Shown here: piece by piece, positions 15,936-23,515 of the stretch | How positions within the stretch are numbered: the stretch's first letter is position 1 | Layout: every line of letters starts with the position of its first letter | Assembly (NCBI GenBank): GCA_934371475.1 | Contig: CAKRNX010000004.1 | Coordinates: 1-38,478 of the forward strand | Source: an uncultured Lachnospiraceae bacterium | Lineage (GTDB): Bacteria > Bacillota > Clostridia > Lachnospirales > Lachnospiraceae | DNA length: 38,478 nt | Direction: 5' to 3' | Program-made: the position numbers and the translations under genes | The notes under the pieces: model-generated | Told to the model about the DNA's origin: nothing | The model's input: only the letters and a program-made list of their open reading frames with translations | Databases searched by the model: none

Positions 15936-16835
15936 TTAGGCGTTCAGCCAGTTTCTTCTATTTGCTTTTTTGATGGAACGTACCACAAAACCGTCTGTGG
16001 AAGTATTCTCAGAAGCTGCAATCGCTGCTGTAATCACTGCAACCAGCTCCAGATCGTCTGTCAGATCCTCTTCCGGCTCTTCTACTGGTGCGGGAGCCGC
16101 CACTGCCGGAGCCGGCGCTGCTGCTTCAGCCGCTTTCTTCTCGTTTTCTTTTTTGTTGAGCAGATCCGGGATCCAGTGCATCTGACCGATCAGGAAGCAC
16201 AGGAACAGCAGAACCAGGAATACGATACCGACACCCATCAGGGTATTCATACCTGCCTGTCCCAGCAGTTTGCCCATGGAATACTGTACATCCCACTTCA
16301 GGGAAGCGGTCTGTGTCCTTGCGTTATACTCGTATGTTACTTTTACCGGAGTATTCTCATCGATCTTGTCATATTTGGCAATACTCTCTACCGTGATAAT
16401 ATTGCCTTCCTCACTTACAGTCTGGCTCGTCACTTCCACAAAGTTTCCCAGCTCTTCCCGCACGCTGTCCCAGGTAGCGATCATTGCTACAAGAGAAGTA
16501 TCTGTGCTGTTCTCAATATAGCTCTGAATCGTTGCTTCATCCATATCAGACAGGGTCTGCAGGCTTGATACTACAGAATTCTTCATGGAGTCATAATATG
16601 CCGCATAGGCTCCGGTTTCCGCAGCCGCTCCTGCCTCTGACTCTTCTTCCTTCAGCTCGGAAGCTGCCTCGCTGGCCGCCTGCTCTTCTCCGGCTGCTTC
16701 AGTGGATGCTTCGGTTGCCGCCTCAGTCACAACTTCGGTAGCTGCCTCAGTGGTGGCTTCTGCATAAGCGCAGGTGGTCAGCATGCTTACTGTCAGTCCG
16801 GTGGCAAGTAAAATTGCTTTTAATCTGTTTTTCAT
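15936..16835 (-). CDS. OadG-family subunit with extracytoplasmic N-terminal domain
   Basis: This is a 299-aa protein. A signal peptide (MKNRLKAILLATG...CAYA) is followed by a low-complexity Thr/Glu/Ala region with TEAATE repeats. Next comes a folded extracytoplasmic domain (about residues 75-195), one membrane helix (GVGIVFLVLLFLCFLIGQM), a cytoplasmic Ala/Pro/Glu linker, and the C-terminal tail ITAAIAASENTS...NRRNWLNA that is typical of OadG in Firmicutes. OadG normally tethers the carboxyltransferase to the beta subunit; an OadG of about 80 aa is usual, so the exported domain is an addition. I take ATG 16835 with GAGG eight bases upstream over GTG 16844, which overlaps that site. Confidence 0.85.
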   Translation of the reverse strand: MKNRLKAILLATGLTVSMLTTCAYAEATTEAATEVVTEAATEASTEAAGEEQAASEAASELKEEESEAGAAAETGAYAAYYDSMKNSVVSSLQTLSDMDEATIQSYIENSTDTSLVAMIATWDSVREELGNFVEVTSQTVSEEGNIITVESIAKYDKIDENTPVKVTYEYNARTQTASLKWDVQYSMGKLLGQAGMNTLMGVGIVFLVLLFLCFLIGQMHWIPDLLNKKENEKKAAEAAAPAPAVAAPAPVEEPEEDLTDDLELVAVITAAIAASENTSTDGFVVRSIKKANRRNWLNA

Positions 16836-16849
16836 ATTATCCACCTCAC

Positions 16850-18286
16850 TTAAACCGTACCATGTTTTTTAGCCGGGCGGTCTTCTCTCTTTGTGAACAA
16901 CATTTCAAACGCGCCGATGACATACTTTCTGGTGTCCTCAGCTTCAATAATGGTATCTACATATCCTCTCTTGGCTGCTGCCAGTGCACTCTCCTGAAGA
17001 GCTGCATACTCTGCTGCCTTTTCATTGATAACAGTGTTGTCAGCCTCTGCATACATGATCTTGGCTGCGCTTCTCGCATCCATCATACCGATCTGAGCCT
17101 GGCTCCATGCAAAGGTCACATCTGCTCCGATTGCTTTGCTATTCATCACGGAGTATGCACTTCCGAATGCTTTGCCGATTACGACATTTACCTTCGGAAC
17201 AGTTGCGTTTGCGAACGCATATGTAAGTTTTGCTGCCGCTTTTGCGATCTTTCTCTCTGTATGCTTGTCTGCCTTGAAACCTGTTACATTGGTCAGGGAC
17301 AGTACAGGAATATCAAATGCATCACAGAACTCTACGAACTCTGCGGCCTTCTGACAGCCATTGACAGTCAGAACACTCTCGTACTCCGCGGCTCTGCTGC
17401 CTTCCTCATCATAAACCTCTGTACGGTTCGCTACTGCACCGACCGTCATGCCGTTCAGTTTGATGAAGCCTGTTACCATCTCTTTTGCATAAGCAGCCTT
17501 TACCTCTACGAATACTCCGTTATCGGAGATCTGAGAAAGGAGAATAGAAGTATCGCCTGCTGCATTTGCCAGATCTGCGCATACTCTGTTCAGATCATCC
17601 GTGCAGTCCTCATAAGCTGCGTCGTCTTCGTTGTTTGCCGGAAGCATGGACACAAGCTGGCGGATACCTGTCATAATCTCAGCCTCTGTACCGGTGAAAT
17701 CAGCCAGCCCGCTCTCTTCGCTCTGGAATTTGGCATCTGCTGTATTACATACTTCTTCTCTGTTGCCTGCCAGCGCATTTGGTGTATTGACAAACAATTT
17801 TGCATTTTTCACTTCCATGAATGTGAAATCAGACATACCTGCTGCTACTGCCATACCACCGCCACATGTGCCAAACACTGCTGTGATCTGCGGGATCACG
17901 CCGGAAGCCATGCTCTGTTTCAGATAGATCTCTCCGAATGCGTTCAGTGCGTCTGTTGCTTCCTGCAGTCTCAGGCCTGCACAGTCAACCAGTCCGATCA
18001 CCGGTGCGCCCATTTTCAGAGCCATATCATATAATGCTGTGATCTTTTTGGCATGCATCTCTCCAATGGTACCTCCCAGTACGGAAGCATCCTGGCTGTA
18101 TACGTATACCAGATTGCCGTCGATCACACCGTAACCTGTGATAACTCCGTCTGAAGGAGTCTCTGTCTGCTGCATGTTGAAATCAGTATTTCTGGCAGTT
18201 ACACATCCGCCGATTTCAACAAAACTGTTCTCATCAAGCAAAGAATTAATTCTTGTGCTTGCCAAGCTTTGTGCTGTATTACTCAT
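16850..18286 (-). CDS. MmdA/12S-type acyl-CoA carboxyltransferase
   Basis: This 478-aa cytoplasmic protein of the carboxyl transferase family (PF01039) has two crotonase-like halves. Half 1 has GVITGYGVIDG, LVDCAGLRLQEATD and FGTCGGGMAVAAGMSDF. Half 2 has LTNVTGFKAD, GKAFGSAYSVMNSKAIGAD and SQAQIGMMDARSAAKIMY, the oxyanion-hole regions for biotin and CoA substrates. Relatives are methylmalonyl-CoA decarboxylase alpha and transcarboxylase 12S. The protein is somewhat short, and the join around residues 190-250 is acidic and atypical. As first gene of the operon it brings an acyl-CoA activity to a complex that also has a 5S-type subunit. The exact CoA substrate is not readable. Confidence 0.88.
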   Translation of the reverse strand: MSNTAQSLASTRINSLLDENSFVEIGGCVTARNTDFNMQQTETPSDGVITGYGVIDGNLVYVYSQDASVLGGTIGEMHAKKITALYDMALKMGAPVIGLVDCAGLRLQEATDALNAFGEIYLKQSMASGVIPQITAVFGTCGGGMAVAAGMSDFTFMEVKNAKLFVNTPNALAGNREEVCNTADAKFQSEESGLADFTGTEAEIMTGIRQLVSMLPANNEDDAAYEDCTDDLNRVCADLANAAGDTSILLSQISDNGVFVEVKAAYAKEMVTGFIKLNGMTVGAVANRTEVYDEEGSRAAEYESVLTVNGCQKAAEFVEFCDAFDIPVLSLTNVTGFKADKHTERKIAKAAAKLTYAFANATVPKVNVVIGKAFGSAYSVMNSKAIGADVTFAWSQAQIGMMDARSAAKIMYAEADNTVINEKAAEYAALQESALAAAKRGYVDTIIEAEDTRKYVIGAFEMLFTKREDRPAKKHGTV

Positions 18287-18333
18287 TCTTTCAGCCCTCC
18301 ATTTATAAAAAATTAGAATTTTCTGCCTTTACC

Positions 18334-18362
18334 ATAATAGCCTGTTTTCTCTAAAAAGGCAA
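18334..18362 (-). promoter_or_regulatory. Promoter of the carboxyltransferase/Na+-pump operon
   Basis: On the minus strand, TTGCCT (18362-18357) and TATTAT (18339-18334) are spaced by 17 bp, about 40 bp before the first start codon. A second TTGCCTTT lies just upstream, so the -35 region is directly repeated. Confidence 0.75.
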
Positions 18363-18420
18363 GCTTTTTTAAAGGCAAATACACATTCCTTATTATCTTA
18401 TATCTGTTCACTTTTTCTCT

Positions 18421-18438
18421 GTAAATGTTGACATTTAC
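18421..18438. promoter_or_regulatory. 18-bp palindrome upstream of the Na+-pump operon promoter
   Basis: GTAAATGT and ACATTTAC form perfect 8-bp arms around TG, centred about 100 bp upstream of the predicted transcription start. The size and symmetry suit a dimeric regulator, probably an activator at this distance. I do not recognise the regulator. Confidence 0.55.
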
Positions 18439-18475
18439 GACTATGTTTTAGCCAGATCCTGTACGCGGCAAAGCA

Positions 18476-18493
18476 GCCCGCAAGTCTTCGGGC
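18476..18493. repeat. Short GC-rich hairpin between operons
   Basis: GCCCG and CGGGC enclose CAAGTCTT, with no U-tract on either strand. It lies in the roughly 240-bp gap between the carboxypeptidase and the pump operon and may be a remnant of another repeat. Confidence 0.35.
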
Positions 18494-18529
18494 GCGTCAC
18501 CCTGATTACGCAATTTGAGTAACCATTTT

Positions 18530-20029
18530 CTATAAAAGCAGCATTTCCCAGACTTTTTCCAGACAGAAAGGCCAGCTTATTCTCTCCGCATCTTCTGCCG
18601 CAACGACCGGAATTTCAGCTGCCGTCCAGCCGCCGATCCGGCAGATCAGTGTCCCTGCCCGGCTCCCTGTTCTGACCGGCGCCATCATGCAGCATTCCAT
18701 AACCAGACTGCATTCCGCTTCTTCCGCCGCAGACGCCAGTGCTGAAATCTCTGCCGTCCCTGTCCATTCCGGATCCAGCATGGTTTTTACATGAGACATC
18801 TTCCCTTTCTCCACCCGCGCCTCCGGCAGGCGAATGTCAGACAGCTTGATCTGTTTCATCTCAAATTCTTCCGTTCCGTACTTCAGCAGTTTTTTCATGT
18901 CCGACCACTTATATCCGCGGTTGTTCGGCCATCCGCACGCCAGCAGAGCCCCGATCAGCAGTTTGCCCTGCTGCCGCACAGCTCCCACATAACAATATCC
19001 CGCATTTCCGGTAAATCCTGTTTTCCCGGAAATTACCCCGTCCGTCAGCTGAAACAGCGTATTGTGATTGACCGCCGTAAACGACCTCGTCCCGGACGCA
19101 TCCGTAAAATTCCATTGCGCCGTGCCGGTAATTTCGCAGAACTTCTCTTTCTGTTCCGACTGCGTCACGCAGTAGCGCAGCACTCTGGCCAAATCTGCCG
19201 CTGTGGTGGCATGCACGCCGCCCTCATCTTCTCCGTCCAGTCCGTTCGGCGTTACATAATGAGTCGCCGCACATCCGATCTCCTCCGCTTTCCGGTTCAT
19301 CAGCTGTGCAAAACCTTTCACGCTCCCGCCCACATGCTCTGCCACACACACTGCCGAATCATTGTGGGACTCCAGCATCATAGAATACAGAAGATCTTCC
19401 ATTCGATAACTCTCTCCGCTTCGCATTCCCAGATGCACTTTGGGCTGCGCGGCTGCCAGCTCGCTGACCTGGCACAGATCCTCCGGATCTGATCGTTCCA
19501 GTGCGAGAATGCACGTCATAATTTTTGTCGTACTGGCCATCGGCAGCACTTCTTCCCCATTTTTATCAAATAAAATACGCCCGCTGTCCCCGTCCATCAG
19601 AACCGCACTGCGGGCATACAGTTCGCTCTCCTTCAGGCTGACCTCAGTCCCCCCGGACACTTCCTGTTCTTCTCCTTCGCCCAGCCCTTCTGTCCCCCCG
19701 CCTGCCTCTTCTGCTATTTTTTCTGTCGGCTCCGACAGACCCTGTCCCTGCACCGTCAGCCCTCTCTGAAACAGGATCAGCATGATGCAAATGCCGAGCG
19801 ATATACACAGGTTCAGGCGTTTTCGCTTTTTATCCATCCAGTGCATCCAGTTTTTGCTGTTTTCATTCCTGCCCTTTCTATTTTCCCAAATCTTCTTTTT
19901 ACCTGCTGCCTCCGGAATATCCCTCTTCCGATTTCCTGTAACCTGATTTTCTGTATCCTGATTTTCCGCTTCCTTCTTCATACTTCTTTTGTGCCTCTGT
20001 CGTTCCATATATTCTCTCATATCCATCAT
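18530..20029 (-). CDS. D-alanyl-D-alanine carboxypeptidase (S11, DacF-like) with long cytoplasmic N-terminus
   Basis: This 499-aa low-molecular-mass penicillin-binding protein trims the terminal D-Ala of peptidoglycan stem peptides. The catalytic motifs are Ser166-x-x-Lys169 (STTK), Ser221-x-Asn223 (SHN) and Lys336-Thr-Gly (KTG). Unusually, about 70 mostly charged residues (Arg, Lys, Asn, Gln) precede the hydrophobic segment at 72-88, so the protein is a type II membrane anchor rather than a classical secreted form. An acidic Gly/Glu linker (107-130) follows. The start at 20029 has GAGGTG nearby; the inner Met65 that would give a normal signal peptide has no ribosome binding site. It lies on the minus strand, divergent from the marR gene. 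Confidence 0.9.
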   Translation of the reverse strand: MMDMREYMERQRHKRSMKKEAENQDTENQVTGNRKRDIPEAAGKKKIWENRKGRNENSKNWMHWMDKKRKRLNLCISLGICIMLILFQRGLTVQGQGLSEPTEKIAEEAGGGTEGLGEGEEQEVSGGTEVSLKESELYARSAVLMDGDSGRILFDKNGEEVLPMASTTKIMTCILALERSDPEDLCQVSELAAAQPKVHLGMRSGESYRMEDLLYSMMLESHNDSAVCVAEHVGGSVKGFAQLMNRKAEEIGCAATHYVTPNGLDGEDEGGVHATTAADLARVLRYCVTQSEQKEKFCEITGTAQWNFTDASGTRSFTAVNHNTLFQLTDGVISGKTGFTGNAGYCYVGAVRQQGKLLIGALLACGWPNNRGYKWSDMKKLLKYGTEEFEMKQIKLSDIRLPEARVEKGKMSHVKTMLDPEWTGTAEISALASAAEEAECSLVMECCMMAPVRTGSRAGTLICRIGGWTAAEIPVVAAEDAERISWPFCLEKVWEMLLL

Positions 20030-20057
20030 TCAGACACCTCGACTTCTTTACTTACTG

Positions 20058-20112
20058 CTCAAGAATGTCTCTGCATTCTTGCAAAGGTGGAAGTCACTTC
20101 CCTATCTGATGT
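20058..20112 (+). repeat. Element B (copy B3, internally deleted)
   Basis: The hairpin CAAGAATG/CATTCTTG (20060-20081) is followed closely by the 3' module AGTCACTTCCCTATCTGATGT. The copy sits in the divergent gap between the carboxypeptidase and marR, upstream of both. Confidence 0.7.
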
Positions 20113-20225
20113 ATATGTCAGATCCCTCCCGGCTATGTCTGCCAGCTCCGGAGCAGATGCTCGTACTCCTTTTTTCTATGTCCTTAAAGCAGAGAATCAT
20201 ATCATAATCTTCACACGAGCTTTTT

Positions 20226-20242
20226 ACTTGACAAAGTCAAGT
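20226..20242. promoter_or_regulatory. Likely MarR operator
   Basis: ACTTGAC-AAA-GTCAAGT is a perfect 7-bp inverted repeat that contains the -35 box. Its size fits a MarR dimer and its position fits autorepression. Confidence 0.8.
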
Positions 20243-20256
20243 ATTGAGATTATACT
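20228..20256 (+). promoter_or_regulatory. Promoter of the marR-oxidoreductase operon
   Basis: TTGACA (20228-20233) and TATACT (20251-20256) are spaced by 17 bp. The -35 lies inside the palindrome at 20226-20242. Confidence 0.85.
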
Positions 20257-20282
20257 TCCCTGCGAAAGGAGAACATACCACT

Positions 20283-20699
20283 ATGTACCAGAAAACCCTC
20301 TCTTACTACATCACCATACTGTACCGCTGTTTTGCCGCATTTACCGGTGAACAGCTGCAGAAAGTCGGTCTGAATTTCGGCCTCCTGTTTTTTGTCGTAT
20401 ATATCGGAAAGCACCCCGGCTGCACTCCTTCAGAACTGACAAACAGCCTGGAGCTTGACTGGGGACACAGCCAGCGCTCCATCAATCGGCTTGTCGAAGA
20501 CGGCTTTGTGATCAAAGAAAAATCTGGCCGATGCTATCATCTGACTCTGACAAAACAGGGAATAAAGGCTTTTGACACTGCACATCAGATGTTCTTTGAC
20601 TGGGATGACACTTATTGTTCGGGACTGACCCCGCAGGAAAAAGACCAGCTGCTGGCCTTAATGGAAAAAGCAGCAGAAAGGATACCACATCATGTATGA
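20283..20699 (+). CDS. MarR-family transcriptional regulator
   Basis: This 138-aa winged-helix regulator has an N-terminal dimer helix (MYQKTLSYYITILYRCF), a recognition region (TPSELTNSLELDWGHSQRSI), a wing (VEDGFVIKEKSGRCYHLTLT) and a C-terminal dimer helix. AAAGGAG lies ten bases before the ATG at 20283; upstream in-frame codons lack a site. The stop codon lies inside the start of the oxidoreductase gene (8-base overlap), so both are co-translated. The family usually represses its own operon and is released by small phenolic or electrophilic ligands, which would suit an ene-reductase partner. Confidence 0.93.
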   Translation: MYQKTLSYYITILYRCFAAFTGEQLQKVGLNFGLLFFVVYIGKHPGCTPSELTNSLELDWGHSQRSINRLVEDGFVIKEKSGRCYHLTLTKQGIKAFDTAHQMFFDWDDTYCSGLTPQEKDQLLALMEKAAERIPHHV

Positions 20700-21792
20700 G
20701 ACAATTATGAGCCCTGTGAATTATGGCGGACTGGATCTGAAAAACCGTATAATCTTCGCCCCTACTACATTTGGCCTGCCGGAAGAAGAATATTTTGAAA
20801 AAATTCGTCAGATCGCGGCAGGCGGCTGCGCCATGATCATCATCGGCGATGTACCAGTCGCCAAAAGCAGATTTGAAAAATCACTGTTTGATACAAAAGG
20901 ATTTGCCTATTATCAGAAACTTGCACAGATTGCTCACGCTGAAAACTGCCGTATCTGTGCCCAGCTGCATCAGTCTGACTCGAACATGACTGCCATGCTC
21001 AAATATATACCCGGCGTGCTGACTAAAAAAATCTCCATGCAGCAGCTTCGTACTCTTTTGAATGACGAAGTCTCCCCATATATCACCAAAATGCCGCAGA
21101 AAAAAATCCGCAAAATAATCCATGGTTTTGGAGATGCCGCCGCTATGGCTGTCAAAGCCGGTTTTGATATGGTTCAGGTACATGGCGACCGTATGTGCGG
21201 CAGTTTCAGTTCCTCTGTCTTCAATCACCGCACCGATGAATACGGCGGCAATGCCGAAAACCGCGCCCGTTTTTCCGTGGAAGCAGTCAGAGCTATCCAT
21301 GACCGTCTGCCGGATCTTCCGATTGACTACAAGCTGCCCGTCCGTCAGGAAGAGCCTCACTACGGCAATGCCGGCGTGCTGGAGTCAGAGCTTGGCGTAT
21401 TCGTTCCGCTGTTAGTACAGGCCGGTGCTACCAGTTTCCACGTCACTCTTGCAAACCACTCCAGCCTGGAGGATACCATTCCGCCGCGCAATCATCCTTA
21501 TTTTAAAGAAGAAGGATGTTTTCTGAAATACTGTGATGAAGTCAGACAGTATACGGATAAACCGGTTACCGGCGTGGGTGGACTTACATCACCTGATTTT
21601 GTGGAAACACAGCTTGCCAGCGGCCGCATCACCTGTGCCGCCATGAGCCGTCAGCTCCTCGCCGATCCCGAATGGCCCAACAAAGTCGCATCCGGGCAGA
21701 CAAACACAATCCATCGCTGTGTCCGCTGCAACAAAAAATGCCTTGGCGGCTTACAGCAGCACCAGGGCACCCGTTGTATTTATGATAAATAA
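20692..21792 (+). CDS. Short NADH:flavin oxidoreductase (old yellow enzyme-like) with C-terminal Fe-S cysteines
   Basis: This 366-aa FMN-binding TIM-barrel protein has recognisable family segments: SPVNYGGLDLKNRIIFAPTT, AQLHQSD, VQVHGDR, RTDEYGGNAENRARF and GVGGLTSPDFVE. The C-terminus carries Cys-x2-Cys-x3-Cys-x11-Cys (CVRCNKKCLGG...TRC), the 4Fe-4S pattern of the BaiCD/2,4-dienoyl-CoA reductase group. It then stops, without the roughly 280-aa FAD/NAD domain those enzymes have. The usual HxAHGYL active-site segment reads VHGDRMCGSF, so the common proton-donor tyrosine is absent. It probably takes electrons from a separate partner. It is translationally coupled to the MarR regulator. The substrate is unknown. 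Confidence 0.87.
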   Translation: MYETIMSPVNYGGLDLKNRIIFAPTTFGLPEEEYFEKIRQIAAGGCAMIIIGDVPVAKSRFEKSLFDTKGFAYYQKLAQIAHAENCRICAQLHQSDSNMTAMLKYIPGVLTKKISMQQLRTLLNDEVSPYITKMPQKKIRKIIHGFGDAAAMAVKAGFDMVQVHGDRMCGSFSSSVFNHRTDEYGGNAENRARFSVEAVRAIHDRLPDLPIDYKLPVRQEEPHYGNAGVLESELGVFVPLLVQAGATSFHVTLANHSSLEDTIPPRNHPYFKEEGCFLKYCDEVRQYTDKPVTGVGGLTSPDFVETQLASGRITCAAMSRQLLADPEWPNKVASGQTNTIHRCVRCNKKCLGGLQQHQGTRCIYDK

Positions 21793-21850
21793 CAGTACAG
21801 TTTTCACACGCAAACCGGCTTCGTCAGCAGAATGCTGCACATTCTGCCCA

Positions 21851-21894
21851 AAGCTTCGGATATAGGAATTTTTCATTTCCTATATCTGAAGCTT
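21851..21894. terminator. Hairpin between convergent oxidoreductase and scpB genes
   Basis: AAGCTTCGGATATAGGAA pairs with TTCCTATATCTGAAGCTT, with one mismatch, a stem of about 17 bp that overlaps the scpB stop codon. No clear U-tract follows on either strand. It is probably a bidirectional transcription barrier or mRNA 3' stabiliser, though not a textbook terminator. Confidence 0.55.
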
Positions 21895-22449
21895 CAGTTC
21901 CACCTCTTCTTCCGCCTCACTCTTGAAATCCTCCATCTTGGCAGGATTGATCATCGGAAGATCATCCAGTGATTCCACGCCGAAATGGCGCAGGAACTCT
22001 TCCGTCGTGCCAAACAGCAGCGGCCGTCCCGGAGCATCGAGACGGCCAAGCTCTTTGACGAGATTGTACTCTACCAGCTTGCTGACCGCATGGTCGCTCT
22101 TGACGCCGCGGATCTTCTCGATCTCAAGTTTTGTCACCGGCTGTTTGTATGCGATGATAGAGAGCGTCTCCATCAGGATATCTGTCAGCACCACTTTGGG
22201 CGGCTGTTTGGCAATCCTGATCAATGTCTCATAATATTCCCGTTTGGTACACAGCTGATAACTGTGATCCAGCTCAATAATCCGGATCCCGCGTTCCTCC
22301 GCCTGATAGCGCTGCATCATATCATGAAGCAGCTGTTCTGTCGCATCAGTATCCTGATCGATAGCCCTGGCAATCCGCCCCACATCTACAGCCTTTCCCA
22401 TCGTAAACAGAATCGCCTCAATAGCCGCCTCCAGTTTCTTTTGTTCCAT
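21880..22449 (-). CDS. scpB: Segregation and condensation protein B
   Basis: This 189-aa cytoplasmic partner of the SMC-ScpA complex carries two winged-helix domains. The first begins AAIEAILFTMGKAVDVGRIARAID; the second contains LETLSIIAYKQPVTKLEIE and IRGVKSDHAVSKL, the strongest family signature. The length is normal for the family. It follows scpA on the same strand, 116 bp downstream, the usual gene order. The acidic C-terminus (KSEAEEEVELKLQI) is common in this family. Confidence 0.95.
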   Translation of the reverse strand: MEQKKLEAAIEAILFTMGKAVDVGRIARAIDQDTDATEQLLHDMMQRYQAEERGIRIIELDHSYQLCTKREYYETLIRIAKQPPKVVLTDILMETLSIIAYKQPVTKLEIEKIRGVKSDHAVSKLVEYNLVKELGRLDAPGRPLLFGTTEEFLRHFGVESLDDLPMINPAKMEDFKSEAEEEVELKLQI

Positions 22450-22565
22450 ATCATAAATCCTCTTCTATCTCTATTAATTTCTTCGGGCAACAAGCCAGAC
22501 AGGCAGACCAGTAAAGCAAGCATTCGCATTCCATTTACCGCACACTCCTGAACCTCTGAAACAAC

Positions 22566-23501
22566 TCACGCCCCTTCATTCGTTTCATCTTGATCTGCAT
22601 TTTCTTCGTCTGAACTTTCCGGAAATTCATCCCGTAACACAGGTTCACGTCTGCCGGCCGCCTCCATGCGCTCTGCCAGCTCCGCCTCACGCTCACGGTT
22701 TTCTTCCTCCTCCGCGGCAGCCGCCTCTGCAGCCGTTCCAGTCTCATTCCACTCAGAAGAATCCCTGGCTGTAATATAAATCTCAGCAAAAGCCTCATCC
22801 TGCCGCACCACAATCTTTCCCATTTTCATCAGCTCCAGGATCGTCAGAAATGTGACCACCATGTACATCTTGCCCCGTCGAAGTGCCAACAGACTCCGGA
22901 ACGTGCAGCAGCGTCGGTCCATAATATACTGCTCCACAAAATCCATGGTCTCAGAAAGATCTACCTCGTCCTTTTCAATCCTGCCGAAATTGCTGCGGAT
23001 CGGATCCTTTCGATCCTCCCTGCGCTTCATGATATCCCGGAACACCGCATGCAGTCTGGAGAGCGTCACCCCATCCAGAAGCTGATCCAGATCCACCGGC
23101 TCCCGGTATGCCTTTACTTCCCCCGGAATATCCTCTTCCCGATACATAAACTGAGCCGCATCCTCTTCCCGATCCCGCAGCTCATAGGACATATATTTAT
23201 ACATCTTGTATTCGAGAAGTTTCTCCACCAGCTCGGCACGCGGATCCAGTTCCTCCCCTTCCTCATTCACTTCCGGCGGAAGCAGCATCTTTGACTTAAT
23301 GTCAATCAGCGTTGCCGCCATTACCAGAAATTCACTCACGACATTCAGATCATGTTTCTCCATCTCTGAAATATACGCCAGATACTGCTCCGTAATCTGC
23401 ACAATCGGAATATCATAAATATCTATTTTATTCTTGTCAATCAGATGCAGCAGCAGATCCAGCGGTCCTTCAAAAACCTGCAGTTTTACCGGTATTCCCA
23501 T
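22566..23501 (-). CDS. scpA: Segregation and condensation protein A (kleisin), acidic C-terminal tail
   Basis: This 311-aa bacterial kleisin bridges SMC heads during chromosome condensation. The N-terminal SMC-binding segment FEGPLDLLLHLIDKNKIDIY is textbook. The C-terminal winged helix contains TFLTILELMKMGKIVVRQD. The family norm is about 240-260 aa; here a further 50 residues, rich in Glu, Arg and Asp (EEEENREREAELAERMEAAG onward), extend the tail. It is probably disordered. The gene starts 14 bp after the metallophosphoesterase stop, so those two are likely cotranscribed. Confidence 0.95.
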   Translation of the reverse strand: MGIPVKLQVFEGPLDLLLHLIDKNKIDIYDIPIVQITEQYLAYISEMEKHDLNVVSEFLVMAATLIDIKSKMLLPPEVNEEGEELDPRAELVEKLLEYKMYKYMSYELRDREEDAAQFMYREEDIPGEVKAYREPVDLDQLLDGVTLSRLHAVFRDIMKRREDRKDPIRSNFGRIEKDEVDLSETMDFVEQYIMDRRCCTFRSLLALRRGKMYMVVTFLTILELMKMGKIVVRQDEAFAEIYITARDSSEWNETGTAAEAAAAEEEENREREAELAERMEAAGRREPVLRDEFPESSDEENADQDETNEGA

Positions 23502-23515
23502 AAAAAGCTCCCGTT

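Noticed and set aside
16814..18034. 406-aa plus-strand open frame, and the 581-aa plus-strand frame at 29130-30875
   Set aside because: Both are antisense shadows of clear conserved genes (the carboxyltransferase and alaS), with Cys/His/Ser-rich composition and no family resemblance.
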